Positions 25,286-34,245 of a stretch of 64,000 bases of DNA are shown here, piece by piece (position 1 is the first letter of the stretch; the number at the start of each line of letters is the position of its first letter). Origin of the DNA: an uncultured Prevotella sp. (GTDB lineage: Bacteria > Bacteroidota > Bacteroidia > Bacteroidales > Bacteroidaceae); contig CAJOFA010000001.1 of the NCBI GenBank assembly GCA_905233985.1, positions 124,001 through 188,000 of the forward strand, in the 5' to 3' direction. The notes below the pieces were generated by a model, which did no database searches, was not told the origin of the DNA, and saw nothing but the letters and a program-made list of their open reading frames with translations. Both the position numbers and the translations under genes were made by a program.

Positions 25286-25839
25286 ATCCCGAAAAAAAAC
25301 GTATCGGCATCTTTGGCGGGTCCTTCAACCCGATTCATTGCGGACATATCACATTGGCAAAGATCGTACTCGAGCGTACGGACTTAGATGAGATATGGCT
25401 GATGGTGTCGCCCCAGAATCCCCTCAAGAAAGAAGCAGACCTGTTGGACGACCAGCTGCGCTTTGAACTGGCACAAAAAGCCCTCAAGAACGTGGAGGGC
25501 ATCAAGGCAAGCGACTATGAGTTCCACCTGCCCAAGCCTTCCTACACATGGAACACGCTGAAGAGCCTCAGCAAGGACTATCCCGATTGTACCTTCACCT
25601 TGCTGATAGGAGGTGACAACTGGGCACGCTTCGAACGTTGGTATCATTGGAAAGATATCCTGTGGCATTATGACGTGCTGGTCTATCCTCGCGGTGGCTA
25701 CGGAGGCAATTTCGAGGCTCCGCTGCTGCCTGTGTCCAGTACGGAAATCAGGGAACTGGTGAGATGGGGGAAGTCCATCGTCTATCTGGTGCCTGACGAA
25801 ATCATCGATGACGTGACACGGCTTTATCTGAACACATGA
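25282..25839 (+). CDS. nadD: NadD, nicotinate-nucleotide adenylyltransferase
   Basis: Adds AMP to nicotinate mononucleotide in NAD synthesis. The nucleotidyltransferase signatures are GGSFNPIHCGHI (residues 11-22) and SSTEIRELV near residue 153-161; GGDNWARFERWYHW is the family's middle motif. Length 185 is normal. Overlaps gmk and the next gene by four bases each (ATGA). Confidence 0.96.
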   Translation: MNPEKKRIGIFGGSFNPIHCGHITLAKIVLERTDLDEIWLMVSPQNPLKKEADLLDDQLRFELAQKALKNVEGIKASDYEFHLPKPSYTWNTLKSLSKDYPDCTFTLLIGGDNWARFERWYHWKDILWHYDVLVYPRGGYGGNFEAPLLPVSSTEIRELVRWGKSIVYLVPDEIIDDVTRLYLNT

Positions 25840-27656
25840 AACGGCTATTGCAGTTTTTAGGGTTTTTCTGGCGACCTTTGCAAGAGAACCTCGTGTTCTT
25901 CGTCTGTATGTACGTGCTGGGCTATTTCTGCACGCAGACAGAGGTCACGTTGCACTTGCAAGGCGCCCATCCCTATGAGCTGTCGGTTCCCGAACTATTC
26001 CTCGATCTTTATGTGCTTTGTGCGCTGCTCCTGCTCGTGCCGCAGAAGGCACGCCCCTGGGTGCGGTGGGCCGTTGCCCTGCTACTCTATGCCATTGCCT
26101 TCATCGACATGTTCTGCTATGTCCGTTTCGAATCGACGCTGACACCGACTATGCTCATGCTCGCTGCCGAAACAGACGGACGCGAGAGCAGCGAGTTCTT
26201 CCACGCCTATCTCGGCTGGGACCTGCTCACGACAAAAGTCGGTTGGCTGATACTCATCCTCCTGTTGCACATTGTCTGGGCGCTGCTCCTTAGGTTCTTT
26301 AAGGCCCATTGGACTCATTTGCCCCATTGGTCCCGTTTGGCCAATTGGCCCTATAAGCCTTACGCCTACGCCGCATTAGGAGTATTGTGCATCGTGCTGC
26401 TCGTGTTATCCGTCAACAGCACCTACGACAACAAGTCGGCCATGCTACGGCTGTTTAGTCACGACACCATTGGTGACGTGGAACACGACCTGACGCGAAG
26501 CGACACCGCTAATCTCTACCTGCCCGTCTATCGCATGGCGTTCAGTCTCTTTGCCAACCATTTGGCAGGCAAGCAACTCACCCAGCTGACAGAGGCACGA
26601 CAGCATATCACCGTTGACAGTTGCTCTTTCCGCACGCCAACAATCGTGCTCATCATCGGCGAGAGCTACAACAAATACCATAGTCAGCTCTACGGCTATG
26701 ACAAGCCCACCTCGCCACGCCAGCAGGAACGTGCACAAGACAGCTCTTTGGTTGTATTCACCGATGTGGTGGCGCCGTGGAACCTCACCAGCTTCGTCTT
26801 CAAACATGCCCTCTCGCTACACGCCATCGGCGACGAAGGTGACTGGTGCGACGCTCCGCTATTCCCCGAGGTATTCCGTAAGGCGGGTTATCATGTATCC
26901 TTCTATACCAACCAGTTCCTGGCACAGGCAACGGAGAAAGTCTATGACTTCAGCAGCGGCTTCTTCCTGAACAACCCAGAACTGAGCAACGCCCTCTTCG
27001 ACGACCGCAACGACAAACTATATCAGTATGACGAGGGTTTGCTGAACCTCAAACCTCAAACTTCAAACATCAAACATCAAACATCATCCCTCATCATCTA
27101 CCACCTCATGGGCCAGCACATCTACTATGAGACGCGCTTCCCCAAAGACCGCCGACACTTTACCGCTGCCGATTACAATCGGCATGACCTCAGCGAGCAA
27201 AGGCAGAATGTGTTGGCTGACTACGACAACGCCACAGCCTACAACGACTCTGTGGTTGACCAGATTATTCACCGCTATGAGCAGCAGGACGCCGTAGTCA
27301 TCTATATGCCTGACCATGCCGAGGAAGCGTTGAACCCGCCGCGCCCCATGTACGGACGGCTGCACTCGGTAGAGATAGACCGCCGGCTGGCGCGTGAAGA
27401 GTTTGAGATACCTTTCTGGATATGGTGCTCCCCGCAGAACCGCGAGCATCACCCAGAACTATATGCGGCTGTCAAGGCTGCGCGGCAACGGCCTTTCATG
27501 ACCGACAACCTGCCGCACCTGCTCTTTTCAATAGCTGGTTTGCATTGCAAAGACTATCGGGCCGACTACGACCCGCTCTCACCACAATACAACAGCCGTC
27601 GCCCGCGACTGCTGAAGAATCAGGTGGACTACAATAAATTGAGAATTGACAATTGA
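25836..27656 (+). CDS. Phosphoethanolamine-transferase-like membrane enzyme (sulfatase fold)
   Basis: Five membrane segments in the first 200 residues and a periplasmic alkaline-phosphatase/sulfatase domain after that, the layout of EptA-type transferases that put phosphoethanolamine on lipid A or other glycolipids. Metal and nucleophile region: LIIGESYNKYHSQLYGY, where the usual Thr nucleophile is Ser; also HLMGQHIYYETRFP and MPDHAEEA near the end. Before HLMGQH, residues near 406-419 (KPQTSNIKHQTSS) come from a run of CATCAAAC repeats (27045-27092) not expected in the family. The C-terminus (RIDN) lies in an AATTGA-type repeat. Followed by two acyltransferase genes, so a role in envelope glycolipid modification is likely; the exact acceptor is unknown. 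Confidence 0.88.
   Translation: MKRLLQFLGFFWRPLQENLVFFVCMYVLGYFCTQTEVTLHLQGAHPYELSVPELFLDLYVLCALLLLVPQKARPWVRWAVALLLYAIAFIDMFCYVRFESTLTPTMLMLAAETDGRESSEFFHAYLGWDLLTTKVGWLILILLLHIVWALLLRFFKAHWTHLPHWSRLANWPYKPYAYAALGVLCIVLLVLSVNSTYDNKSAMLRLFSHDTIGDVEHDLTRSDTANLYLPVYRMAFSLFANHLAGKQLTQLTEARQHITVDSCSFRTPTIVLIIGESYNKYHSQLYGYDKPTSPRQQERAQDSSLVVFTDVVAPWNLTSFVFKHALSLHAIGDEGDWCDAPLFPEVFRKAGYHVSFYTNQFLAQATEKVYDFSSGFFLNNPELSNALFDDRNDKLYQYDEGLLNLKPQTSNIKHQTSSLIIYHLMGQHIYYETRFPKDRRHFTAADYNRHDLSEQRQNVLADYDNATAYNDSVVDQIIHRYEQQDAVVIYMPDHAEEALNPPRPMYGRLHSVEIDRRLAREEFEIPFWIWCSPQNREHHPELYAAVKAARQRPFMTDNLPHLLFSIAGLHCKDYRADYDPLSPQYNSRRPRLLKNQVDYNKLRIDN
27045..27092. repeat. Tandem CATCAAA(C) repeat (family B) inside the sulfatase-fold gene
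   Basis: CTCAAACCTCAAACTTCAAAC is followed by CATCAAACATCAAACATC. The tract is open in the gene frame and encodes a polar insert just before a catalytic motif. Confidence 0.8.
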
Positions 27657-27658
27657 TA

Positions 27659-28756
27659 ATGGATAATTGGTTGACACGAACAGAATGTACGGCGTTGCGC
27701 GGTATGGCCATCCTGGGCATTGTGCTGCATAACTTCTGCCACTGGCTGCGAGGCTCGGTGCAGGAGAACGAGTACACGTTTAATGTCCACAACAACCAAC
27801 ATCTGCTCTACGTGCTGACACACCCCGACTGGGATACACCGCTACAGCTGTTTTCATTCTTCGGCCACTACGGAGTTCCTGTGTTCCTCTTCCTCAGCGG
27901 CTATGGATTGGTAAAGAAGTATGAAGGGACGAGATTGGAACCCGTGAAGGCACTCCCCTCCTTGGGAGGGGTCGGGGGAGGCTTCTCCTTTATCAGACAC
28001 CATTACCTCAAGCTCTTCCGCATGATGATTATCGGATGGGTGTTTTTCCTCATTATCGACAGGCTGACGCCTCGTGCTCACCTTTACGAACTGCCTGACA
28101 TCGTGTCGCAGCTATTCATGTTCAACAACCTGATGCCCATGCCCGACAAGGCCATCTGGCCTGGGGCATACTGGTTCTTCGGGTTGATGATGCAGCTTTA
28201 CATCATCTATCGTCTGCTCATCTACCGCCGCCACTGGGCAATCGCTGTGACGCTGGCCGTACTCTGCATTGCTATACAAGTGCCGTTCCTCCAGGATTAT
28301 GACACGCTGAGCTATCTGCGTTACAACTGTCTGAGTGGCATGTTGCCCTTCGTGTTAGGCATCATGACGGCACGGCACGGCGGCAAACTGTTCCCCCGTC
28401 CGCTCTGTGGATGGCACTGGGCTGCCCTATTCATCTTAGGCACCATGCTCATGCTACTGTGGTGTCTTCATCCGTTCCTATGGCTCTTGGTACCTGTGGC
28501 CATGATTCCCGCAGGCGTAGCCCTTGTCAAGCTGTTGCCCCACCCCCTGCTGAACGCAATGACATGGACGGGTACCATCTCGGCAGCTTTGTTCGTGGCA
28601 CACCCCGCCCTGCGTAAGCTATTTCTTCCCATAGCACTTCGGGGTGACATCTACGCAGGACTGGTGCTCTACCTCATCTCAACCTTTGTCGTAGCGTGGT
28701 TATTCATGCTGATTATCAACCAAAAAACAAACAGAAATGATGACACAGTCGCCTGA
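27659..28756 (+). CDS. Acyltransferase family 3 membrane protein (first copy)
   Basis: A polytopic protein of about ten membrane segments with the family start RGMAILGIVLHNFCHW (His near residue 25) and the loop FLFLSGYGL. Such proteins move acetyl or other acyl groups to sugars of LPS, peptidoglycan or glycolipids. The ATG at 27659 is 3 bases after the preceding stop; an in-frame TTG six bases upstream is less likely. In the loop after the third segment, KALPSLGGVGGGF (residues near 98-110) comes from a GC-rich inverted repeat (27953-27982). It overlaps the next acyltransferase gene by 20 bases. Confidence 0.85.
   Translation: MDNWLTRTECTALRGMAILGIVLHNFCHWLRGSVQENEYTFNVHNNQHLLYVLTHPDWDTPLQLFSFFGHYGVPVFLFLSGYGLVKKYEGTRLEPVKALPSLGGVGGGFSFIRHHYLKLFRMMIIGWVFFLIIDRLTPRAHLYELPDIVSQLFMFNNLMPMPDKAIWPGAYWFFGLMMQLYIIYRLLIYRRHWAIAVTLAVLCIAIQVPFLQDYDTLSYLRYNCLSGMLPFVLGIMTARHGGKLFPRPLCGWHWAALFILGTMLMLLWCLHPFLWLLVPVAMIPAGVALVKLLPHPLLNAMTWTGTISAALFVAHPALRKLFLPIALRGDIYAGLVLYLISTFVVAWLFMLIINQKTNRNDDTVA
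27953..27982. repeat. In-frame inverted repeat (family D) in the acyltransferase gene
   Basis: CTCCCCTCCTTGGGAGGGG forms a hairpin and is followed by a second G-rich half (TCGGGGGAGGC). It is translated as LPSLGGVGGG. It resembles the lptD element CCTCCCCTTTTGGGGAGG. Confidence 0.75.
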
Positions 28757-29753
28757 CATACACGATCTAAGCCGCTACCGCAGCGAGCTGATGGGCATTG
28801 CCATGATAGCCGTTATGCTGTTCCATGTCGTCGGACCACAACATGACACGGTATGGTATTGCATAGCCCGCTGCGGCAACATCGGCGTGGATATATTCCT
28901 CTTCCTTAGCGGCATCGGATTGTGGTATGCATGGACAGCCTCCCCCAGCCTCAAACACTATTACAAGCGCCGACTCCTTCGCATCTATCCCGCATGGCTA
29001 TTGTTTGCGTGCATCTTCTATATACCTATATATATGGACGGGAAAGAAACGCTGGCCGAAACCATCGGCAACGTGCTCATTGGTTGGCGGCTGTGGGTCG
29101 GACACGTTGACGAGTTCTGGTTCATTCCAACTATCCTCGTGTTTTACCTCGTAGCACCGTTCTACATGATGCTCATCCGTCGTTGGCAGGCATGGCGCTG
29201 GATGCCCGTTGCTGCCATCATGCTGTGCGTACTCATTGAATACTGGCCCCCATTGCACATGCTCTCCCTTCAGGAGATATTGTTCAGTCGCATACCCATC
29301 TTCCTGCTTGGCATCAACGCCGGAAAGTGGGTGAAGACAGCAGAGAACAAGGAGCAAGATTCACACCTTCCGGGGAAATCTGGTATGGGGATGCTTCTCT
29401 TGATTTTCATGCTCTCCGCTATGGTATGCATCAATTTCGAGGATGGGCTACGTGACCATTTCCCCATGTTCTTGGAGCGCATGGTCTATATCCCATTAGG
29501 CATCTCCATGATGTTGCTGTTGTGCTGGCTGTTCAATCACGTTCCCCAATGGGTACTGCGCCCGTTGGCTCTCATTGGCACGGTAAGTCTTGAACTCTAC
29601 CTCGTGCATGTCAACTTCGTACTCTACCCCTTGCGGAAATACGAGATGGGCTTCTGGCTGACTGCCCTTAGTATGATAGCCATCTCGCTGATAATAGCAT
29701 GGTTAGTTCATCAAATATTATCGCTGATTTTCAAGAAATGGAACAAAAAATAG
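28737..29753 (+). CDS. Acyltransferase family 3 membrane protein (second copy)
   Basis: Same family and layout as the preceding gene but clearly different in sequence: SELMGIAMIAVMLFHVVGP at the first membrane segment (His near 32) and DIFLFLSGIGLW after the second. 338 residues, about ten membrane segments. The start overlaps the first acyltransferase by 20 bases; a second ATG lies three bases downstream. The pair may act on different positions of one glycolipid, but the substrate is unknown. Confidence 0.85.
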   Translation: MMTQSPDIHDLSRYRSELMGIAMIAVMLFHVVGPQHDTVWYCIARCGNIGVDIFLFLSGIGLWYAWTASPSLKHYYKRRLLRIYPAWLLFACIFYIPIYMDGKETLAETIGNVLIGWRLWVGHVDEFWFIPTILVFYLVAPFYMMLIRRWQAWRWMPVAAIMLCVLIEYWPPLHMLSLQEILFSRIPIFLLGINAGKWVKTAENKEQDSHLPGKSGMGMLLLIFMLSAMVCINFEDGLRDHFPMFLERMVYIPLGISMMLLLCWLFNHVPQWVLRPLALIGTVSLELYLVHVNFVLYPLRKYEMGFWLTALSMIAISLIIAWLVHQILSLIFKKWNKK

Positions 29754-30319
29754 TTACCTTCGATTTCGACGGCACGCTGACAACCCGTGACACGCTGTTG
29801 CTCTTCGTGCGCCATGCCTGTGGACAAGCGGCATTCGTGGGTGCCCTCGTGGTATTTACGCCCCTGCTTGTGCTGATGAAACTGCGACTCATCAACAACG
29901 GCAAGACCAAGGAGCGTTTCTTTGGCCACTTTTTCCGTGGCTGGACGCTGGAACGTTTCGATAGCGTGTGCCGTGATTTTGCCGACAAGAACCGTCATCT
30001 GTTGCGGCCCGAGATGATGAAGACGCTGCAACAGGCACAGACAGACAAAGCCCGTGTGTTCGTTGTAAGTGCCTCCATCGAGAATTGGGTACAGCCATTT
30101 TTCGCCACTTCATCCATCACCGTTATCGGCACGCAGGTGGAAGTCCGTGACGGAGTGCTGACAGGACGTTTCGCCACACCCAACTGCTATGGACTGGAGA
30201 AGGTTCGTCGGCTCAGCGCATTGCTATCCAGACGTGAAGACTACCACATCACAGCCTATGGTGACAGCCGTGGCGACCGAGAACTATTGGCTTGGGCTGA
30301 CAAGGGGGTGATGGTGTAA
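29738..30319 (+). CDS. HAD-IB family phosphatase
   Basis: 193 residues with HAD motifs in order: DFDGTLT (residues 8-14, nucleophile Asp near 8), VVSAS (motif II) and YGDSRGDRELL (motif IV), with a conserved Lys in LEKVRR. The family includes phosphoserine phosphatase and lipid-phosphate phosphatases. The ATG at 29738 gives the family N-terminus; it overlaps the preceding gene by 16 bases. In this context a glycolipid or polyprenyl phosphate may be the substrate, but the sequence does not settle this. Confidence 0.85.
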   Translation: MEQKIVTFDFDGTLTTRDTLLLFVRHACGQAAFVGALVVFTPLLVLMKLRLINNGKTKERFFGHFFRGWTLERFDSVCRDFADKNRHLLRPEMMKTLQQAQTDKARVFVVSASIENWVQPFFATSSITVIGTQVEVRDGVLTGRFATPNCYGLEKVRRLSALLSRREDYHITAYGDSRGDRELLAWADKGVMV

Positions 30320-30337
30320 AATTAAAAGTTCAAAGAT

Positions 30338-31789
30338 ATGAAAACAATATTCAAACTCATACGCTTATTTTTCATTCGCCCGGGCGAGTGGGTGGCAGGT
30401 ACGCCGTTGTTCGCATACTTTGCGTGGCTTAACTACATGGTCGTCAGCAAGTATGCCGATTTATTCCTGCACACACAGGAGACATCCGAATTCTTCAGTC
30501 ATTTCACTATGTCGGGCTTCGACTCACTCTACTACAGCGTGATAACGAAGTATCATCTCGCCTTCTTCGTCTATCGCCATCCACTACTTACCGACATGCT
30601 GTATCCATTCTCAGTAGTCAACGGATGGTGCCTCTCGCTCTTCGGGGTGAACTGTGCCACCATCATCGTTGCCCTGACGCTTATGCTCTGCATGATTTAT
30701 TCGTTCGTATTCATCCGCCGCACCCTGCGTGAGGTAGTGGGACTGGGCATCATCGATGCAAATCTGCTGGCCTATCTGACGTTCGCCATTGCCTATATCA
30801 CGCTAACCTACATCGTGCCAGACCACTTCGCATGGTCCATGACACTACTCACCATAACTACCTATCTCGCAGGCAAGAAAATACAAACGGGTGAGACATT
30901 CGGGAAATGGCAGACAGCAGTCATCTTTGTCTTGACTGCCGGTGTGACGATGAGTAATGGTGTGAAAACCTATATCATGACGCTGTTCACCAATGGGCGT
31001 CGTTTCTGGCGTCCGGGTTATCTCATCATCGGCGTGCTGCTGCCCGCTGCTGCTATCTGGGGCTATGCCTACTGGCAGGAACAGGAGTTCATTGTACCGC
31101 GCGAACAGAAAAAAGCCGCTGAGCGCAAGGCACAGAGCCGTGCCGACTATGATGCTTTTGCCCGTGCCTTTGCCGACACCACACACCTCACAGACTCAGT
31201 AGAGATAGCTAACGAGACACGTAAGAAATACAAGCAACACCTATGGGACATTCACGAGCAGAACCAGAAATATGCGTGGAATGCCAACAAGGGTAAGTCC
31301 CTTACTGACGAAGGTTTCGGAGCTTGGACGGATATTTCCACTTCCCGCTGGCGGAGCACCGTTGAGAATCTGCTGGGCGAGGGATTCCAACTGCATCAAG
31401 ACTATCTGTTACAGGATGCGCTTCGCACACGCCCTGCCTTTGTTGAATATCGTTCGTGGTATAACTATGCTGTGGAGATTGTCCTCGTGCTGCTCTTTGC
31501 CGGCGGTGTATGGATGGGGCGCCACAACCGTTTCCTCTGGATGTGTATGTCGTGTCTGGCTTTCGACCTCCTTCTCCACCTTGGCTTAGGCTTCGGACTC
31601 AACGAGGTCTATATCATGACTGCTCACTGGGGATTTATCGTTTCCATCATCATTGGCTTCCTACTCCACTACACCCACGGCTTGCGTTATCTTTTCCTAC
31701 GCACCGTCGTACTGCTACTCACCCTTTGGCTGTTCCTTTGGAACGGCTGGAACTTAGTCACCTATTTGGACTCCTTGTCTATTCTGTAG
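30338..31789 (+). CDS. Multi-pass membrane protein, DUF6080-like
   Basis: 483 residues with about ten hydrophobic segments and a soluble loop near residues 250-370 rich in charged residues. It resembles the DUF6080 family of Bacteroidales, which has no established function; the layout (loops after the first segment with conserved Asp/His, mobile large loop) is reminiscent of polyprenyl-linked glycosyltransferases, but I see no diagnostic motif. It follows the HAD gene by 18 bases and ends the operon. Its last 28 bases overlap the 3' end of the convergent lipoprotein gene. Confidence 0.7.
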   Translation: MKTIFKLIRLFFIRPGEWVAGTPLFAYFAWLNYMVVSKYADLFLHTQETSEFFSHFTMSGFDSLYYSVITKYHLAFFVYRHPLLTDMLYPFSVVNGWCLSLFGVNCATIIVALTLMLCMIYSFVFIRRTLREVVGLGIIDANLLAYLTFAIAYITLTYIVPDHFAWSMTLLTITTYLAGKKIQTGETFGKWQTAVIFVLTAGVTMSNGVKTYIMTLFTNGRRFWRPGYLIIGVLLPAAAIWGYAYWQEQEFIVPREQKKAAERKAQSRADYDAFARAFADTTHLTDSVEIANETRKKYKQHLWDIHEQNQKYAWNANKGKSLTDEGFGAWTDISTSRWRSTVENLLGEGFQLHQDYLLQDALRTRPAFVEYRSWYNYAVEIVLVLLFAGGVWMGRHNRFLWMCMSCLAFDLLLHLGLGFGLNEVYIMTAHWGFIVSIIIGFLLHYTHGLRYLFLRTVVLLLTLWLFLWNGWNLVTYLDSLSIL

Positions 31790-32505
31790 TATCCCTGTGT
31801 GTGGTCCTTAAAGCGTAGCACTAACGAGTCGCGGCGCAGGAGGACGATGTCTGTGGTGTCGTGCTGTGTCTGGCGGCCTTCTTCTTTCACGCTGATGGTC
31901 TCCATGTTCTGAGAGAGGATGAGATGGCCGTTGTAGATATGCCACTCATTATACCACATCAGCATAGGGAACTCTACAGGTCCCCGTTTTTCCTTTTCCT
32001 GTTCAAAGCCGATGGGGGCAGCAGCCCATTCGTGTTTTAGTTTGAAACCATATTCGCGTGGTTTCATGATACGCTCACGAATGGAGTCAGGCATATTGGC
32101 ATGATTCATGCCTGGCACTTCGCGCAGCTTGGGGGTAACAGTATATCCCCAATGTCCTTTCAGTCGGCTGAGGTTGATAACCATATCAGCGACAGTACTA
32201 TCCGAGCCGTTGATGATGAGAGCCAACTGGTCGCCTGTTCTGGCACGGCCAAATACGTGCTGGGCCTTGCGTGCCTCAATGATGTCAAACGTATCAGGGT
32301 CACCGCCCTTGTTAGGCAAAAAAACCACGACAGAGTCTGTACATCCTTCACACGCCAATCCGTAGAGTGTCGAGTCCCCCTGTAGGTTCGTTTGAGTACT
32401 GATGACCTGTTCTTCGGACATCGTCTTCGTCCGCCGCTCGCTGCACGCTACACAGAGAATGCCGGCGACTATGATGGCAAGTATTGTCTTTCGTTTCATG
32501 CTCAT
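31762..32505 (-). CDS. Lipoprotein of unknown function (DUF4738-like)
   Basis: The chosen start (MSMKRKT, ATG at 32505) gives a clean lipoprotein signal: basic n-region, hydrophobic stretch, lipobox LCVAC at about residue 20. Longer frames would run into the promoter. The rest is a soluble domain of about 220 residues ending QHDTTDIVLLRRDSLVLRFKDHTQGYYRI. I think it belongs to the Prevotella/Bacteroides DUF4738 family but am not sure; no function is known. It has its own promoter (32523-32554) and overlaps the convergent DUF6080-like gene by 28 bases. Confidence 0.75.
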   Translation of the reverse strand: MSMKRKTILAIIVAGILCVACSERRTKTMSEEQVISTQTNLQGDSTLYGLACEGCTDSVVVFLPNKGGDPDTFDIIEARKAQHVFGRARTGDQLALIINGSDSTVADMVINLSRLKGHWGYTVTPKLREVPGMNHANMPDSIRERIMKPREYGFKLKHEWAAAPIGFEQEKEKRGPVEFPMLMWYNEWHIYNGHLILSQNMETISVKEEGRQTQHDTTDIVLLRRDSLVLRFKDHTQGYYRIDKESK

Positions 32506-32522
32506 ATTACTTAATTTTGCGA

Positions 32523-32554
32523 CAAAGGTACAAATAAGTAAGAAGAAAACCAAA
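32523..32554 (-). promoter_or_regulatory. Bacteroidetes-type promoter of the lipoprotein gene
   Basis: On the minus strand TTTG (32551-32554), 20 bases, TACCTTTG (32523-32530), 17 bases before the ATG. Confidence 0.75.
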
Positions 32555-32693
32555 TGAAATTTGAGTTTTCTCGAACGCAAGTTCTCTCAACCTATTTAAA
32601 GGTACTAATAAAAGGTAAAAGGATAAAAAGGTAAAAAAAGTTAAGCGGCATCAAATTCTTTCGACTTTCAACGCTCAACTCTCAACTTTTTAT

Positions 32694-32701
32694 TACCTTT
32701 G
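32694..32701 (+). promoter_or_regulatory. -7 box of the tRNA-Arg/tRNA-Val unit
   Basis: TACCTTTG 29 bases before tRNA-Arg. Upstream is A-rich sequence and a CTCAACTCTCAAC repeat; a good TTTG box is not seen at the usual distance. Confidence 0.5.
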
Positions 32702-32730
32702 CACGCGATTTAGAGAAATCACATGGTAAA

Positions 32731-32804
32731 GGACCCGTAGCTTAGCTGAATAGAGCGTCAGATTCCGGTTCTGAAGGTCTTGGGTTTGAATCCCAACGGG
32801 TTCA
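32731..32804 (+). tRNA. tRNA-Arg (anticodon CCG)
   Basis: Acceptor GGACCCG/CGGGTTC with one G-T pair, D stem GCTT/GAGC, anticodon stem TCAGA/TCTGA with loop TTCCGGT, T stem TTGGG/CCCAA. The 3' CCA is not encoded. Reads CGG. Confidence 0.93.
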
Positions 32805-32862
32805 CAAGAGTTTTCAACGGGATGAAGAGAGGAGGGATAAAGGTAAAAAGATCAATATATTC

Positions 32863-32937
32863 AGGGGCGTAGCTCAGCTGGTTTAGAGCGCTTCAGTCAC
32901 ATTGAAGAGGTCCCCGGTTCGAACCCGGGCGTCCCTA
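32863..32937 (+). tRNA. tRNA-Val (anticodon CAC)
   Basis: Acceptor AGGGGCG/CGTCCCT, D stem GCTC/GAGC, anticodon stem CTTCA/TGAAG with loop GTCACAT, T stem CCCGG/CCGGG with loop TTCGAAC. CCA is not encoded. Reads GTG. It is 58 bases after tRNA-Arg and probably cotranscribed. Confidence 0.93.
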
Positions 32938-32952
32938 CACCACCAAAAGAAA

Positions 32953-32988
32953 TCACTCAGCGTCACCGACGATGCTGAGTGTTTTTGT
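32953..32988 (+). terminator. Terminator after tRNA-Val
   Basis: CACTCAGC pairs with GCTGAGTG around a 12-base loop and is followed by TTTTT. It separates the tRNA unit from pepT, 34 bases before the pepT ATG. Confidence 0.8.
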
Positions 32989-33021
32989 AACATATCACGC
33001 GAACTAAAAATTCAAGTAACA

Positions 33022-34245
33022 ATGGATATTACAGAAAGATTTTTAAATTACACGAAGTTTGACACGCAATCGTCGGAAGAAAGCGACACCGTGCCAAGTA
33101 CCGCGAAACAACTTATTTTTGCCGAATACCTGAAGAAGGAACTGGAGCAAGAAGGGCTCGAGGATGTGGAGCTCGACGAGAAGGGTTACATCTATGCCAC
33201 CCTGCCGTCGAACATGAAGCAGGACGTGCCTGTCATTGGTTTCATCTCTCACTACGACACCAGCCCCGATTGCTCGGGTGCCGATATTCATCCGCGGATT
33301 GTGCGTAACTACGACGGTGGTGACATCCTGCTCTCTGAGGGCATTGTCAGCTCACCGAACAAGTTTCCTGAACTGTTGCAGCATGTGGGTGAAGACCTAA
33401 TTGTTACCGACGGTCACACTCTGTTAGGTGCCGATGACAAGGCAGGCATTGCCGAGATTGTGCAGGCAATGGTTTACATGCAGCAGCACAAGGAGATCAA
33501 GCACGGCAAGATACGTATTGCCTTCAATCCCGATGAGGAGATTGGCATGGGCGCTCATCACTTCGACGTGGAGAAGTTTGGCTGCCAGTGGGCTTACACG
33601 ATGGATGGCGGCGATGTCGGCGAATTGGAGTTTGAGAACTTCAATGCTGCCTCGGCAAAGATACACATCAAGGGTATTAGCGTGCATCCTGGCTATGCAA
33701 AAGGAAAAATGGTGAATGCAAACATGCTGGCTGCTGAGTTTGCCAAGATGCTACCTGCCGATGAGACACCAGAGACCACCGAGGGCTATCAGGGTTTCTA
33801 TCACCTGTTAGGCATACAGAGCAACATCGAGAACGCCAACCTGTCGTATATCATCCGTGACCATGACCGCGACCGTTTCGAGGACCGCAAGCGTATGATA
33901 GAGAACGTGGTGGAAAAGATGAACGAGAAGTATGGCGAGGGTACCGTTACTGCCGAGGTAAAGGACCAATATTATAATATGAAGGAGAAGATTGACCCGC
34001 AGATGCATGTTATCGACTTGGTGCTGCGTGCCATGCAGGAAACAGGTGTTGCGCCGAAGGTGAGCCCCATTCGCGGCGGCACGGACGGTGCCCAACTATC
34101 GTTTAAGGGTCTTCCTTGTCCCAATATCTTCGCCGGAGGCGTCAACTTCCACGGTCCCTACGAGTTCGTCAGCATCCAGTCAATGCAGAAGGCGATGGAG
34201 GTCGTCGTCAAGATTTGCGAACTGACTGCAGCGTATAATGATTGA
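33022..34245 (+). CDS. pepT: Peptidase T (tripeptide aminopeptidase, M20B)
   Basis: Cytosolic zinc tripeptidase that releases N-terminal residues from tripeptides. The start [18 protein letters not shown] is the family N-terminus (an in-frame frame upstream runs through tRNA-Val and is not real). Metal-site motifs: SHYDTSPD (first His), GADDKAG (bridging Asp), NPDEEIG (Glu pair) and the C-terminal FHGPYEF His. Length 407 is normal. No promoter is obvious between the terminator and the ATG. The stop abuts the stop of the convergent antiporter gene with no gap. Confidence 0.96.
   Translation: MDITERFLNYTKFDTQSSEESDTVPSTAKQLIFAEYLKKELEQEGLEDVELDEKGYIYATLPSNMKQDVPVIGFISHYDTSPDCSGADIHPRIVRNYDGGDILLSEGIVSSPNKFPELLQHVGEDLIVTDGHTLLGADDKAGIAEIVQAMVYMQQHKEIKHGKIRIAFNPDEEIGMGAHHFDVEKFGCQWAYTMDGGDVGELEFENFNAASAKIHIKGISVHPGYAKGKMVNANMLAAEFAKMLPADETPETTEGYQGFYHLLGIQSNIENANLSYIIRDHDRDRFEDRKRMIENVVEKMNEKYGEGTVTAEVKDQYYNMKEKIDPQMHVIDLVLRAMQETGVAPKVSPIRGGTDGAQLSFKGLPCPNIFAGGVNFHGPYEFVSIQSMQKAMEVVVKICELTAAYND

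Noticed and set aside
27953..27982. Terminator inside the acyltransferase gene
   Set aside because: The hairpin has no T run, the frame continues and the operon goes on downstream.
32902..33021. Extended pepT start inside tRNA-Val
   Set aside because: It would translate through the tRNA and its terminator; the family N-terminus begins at 33022.
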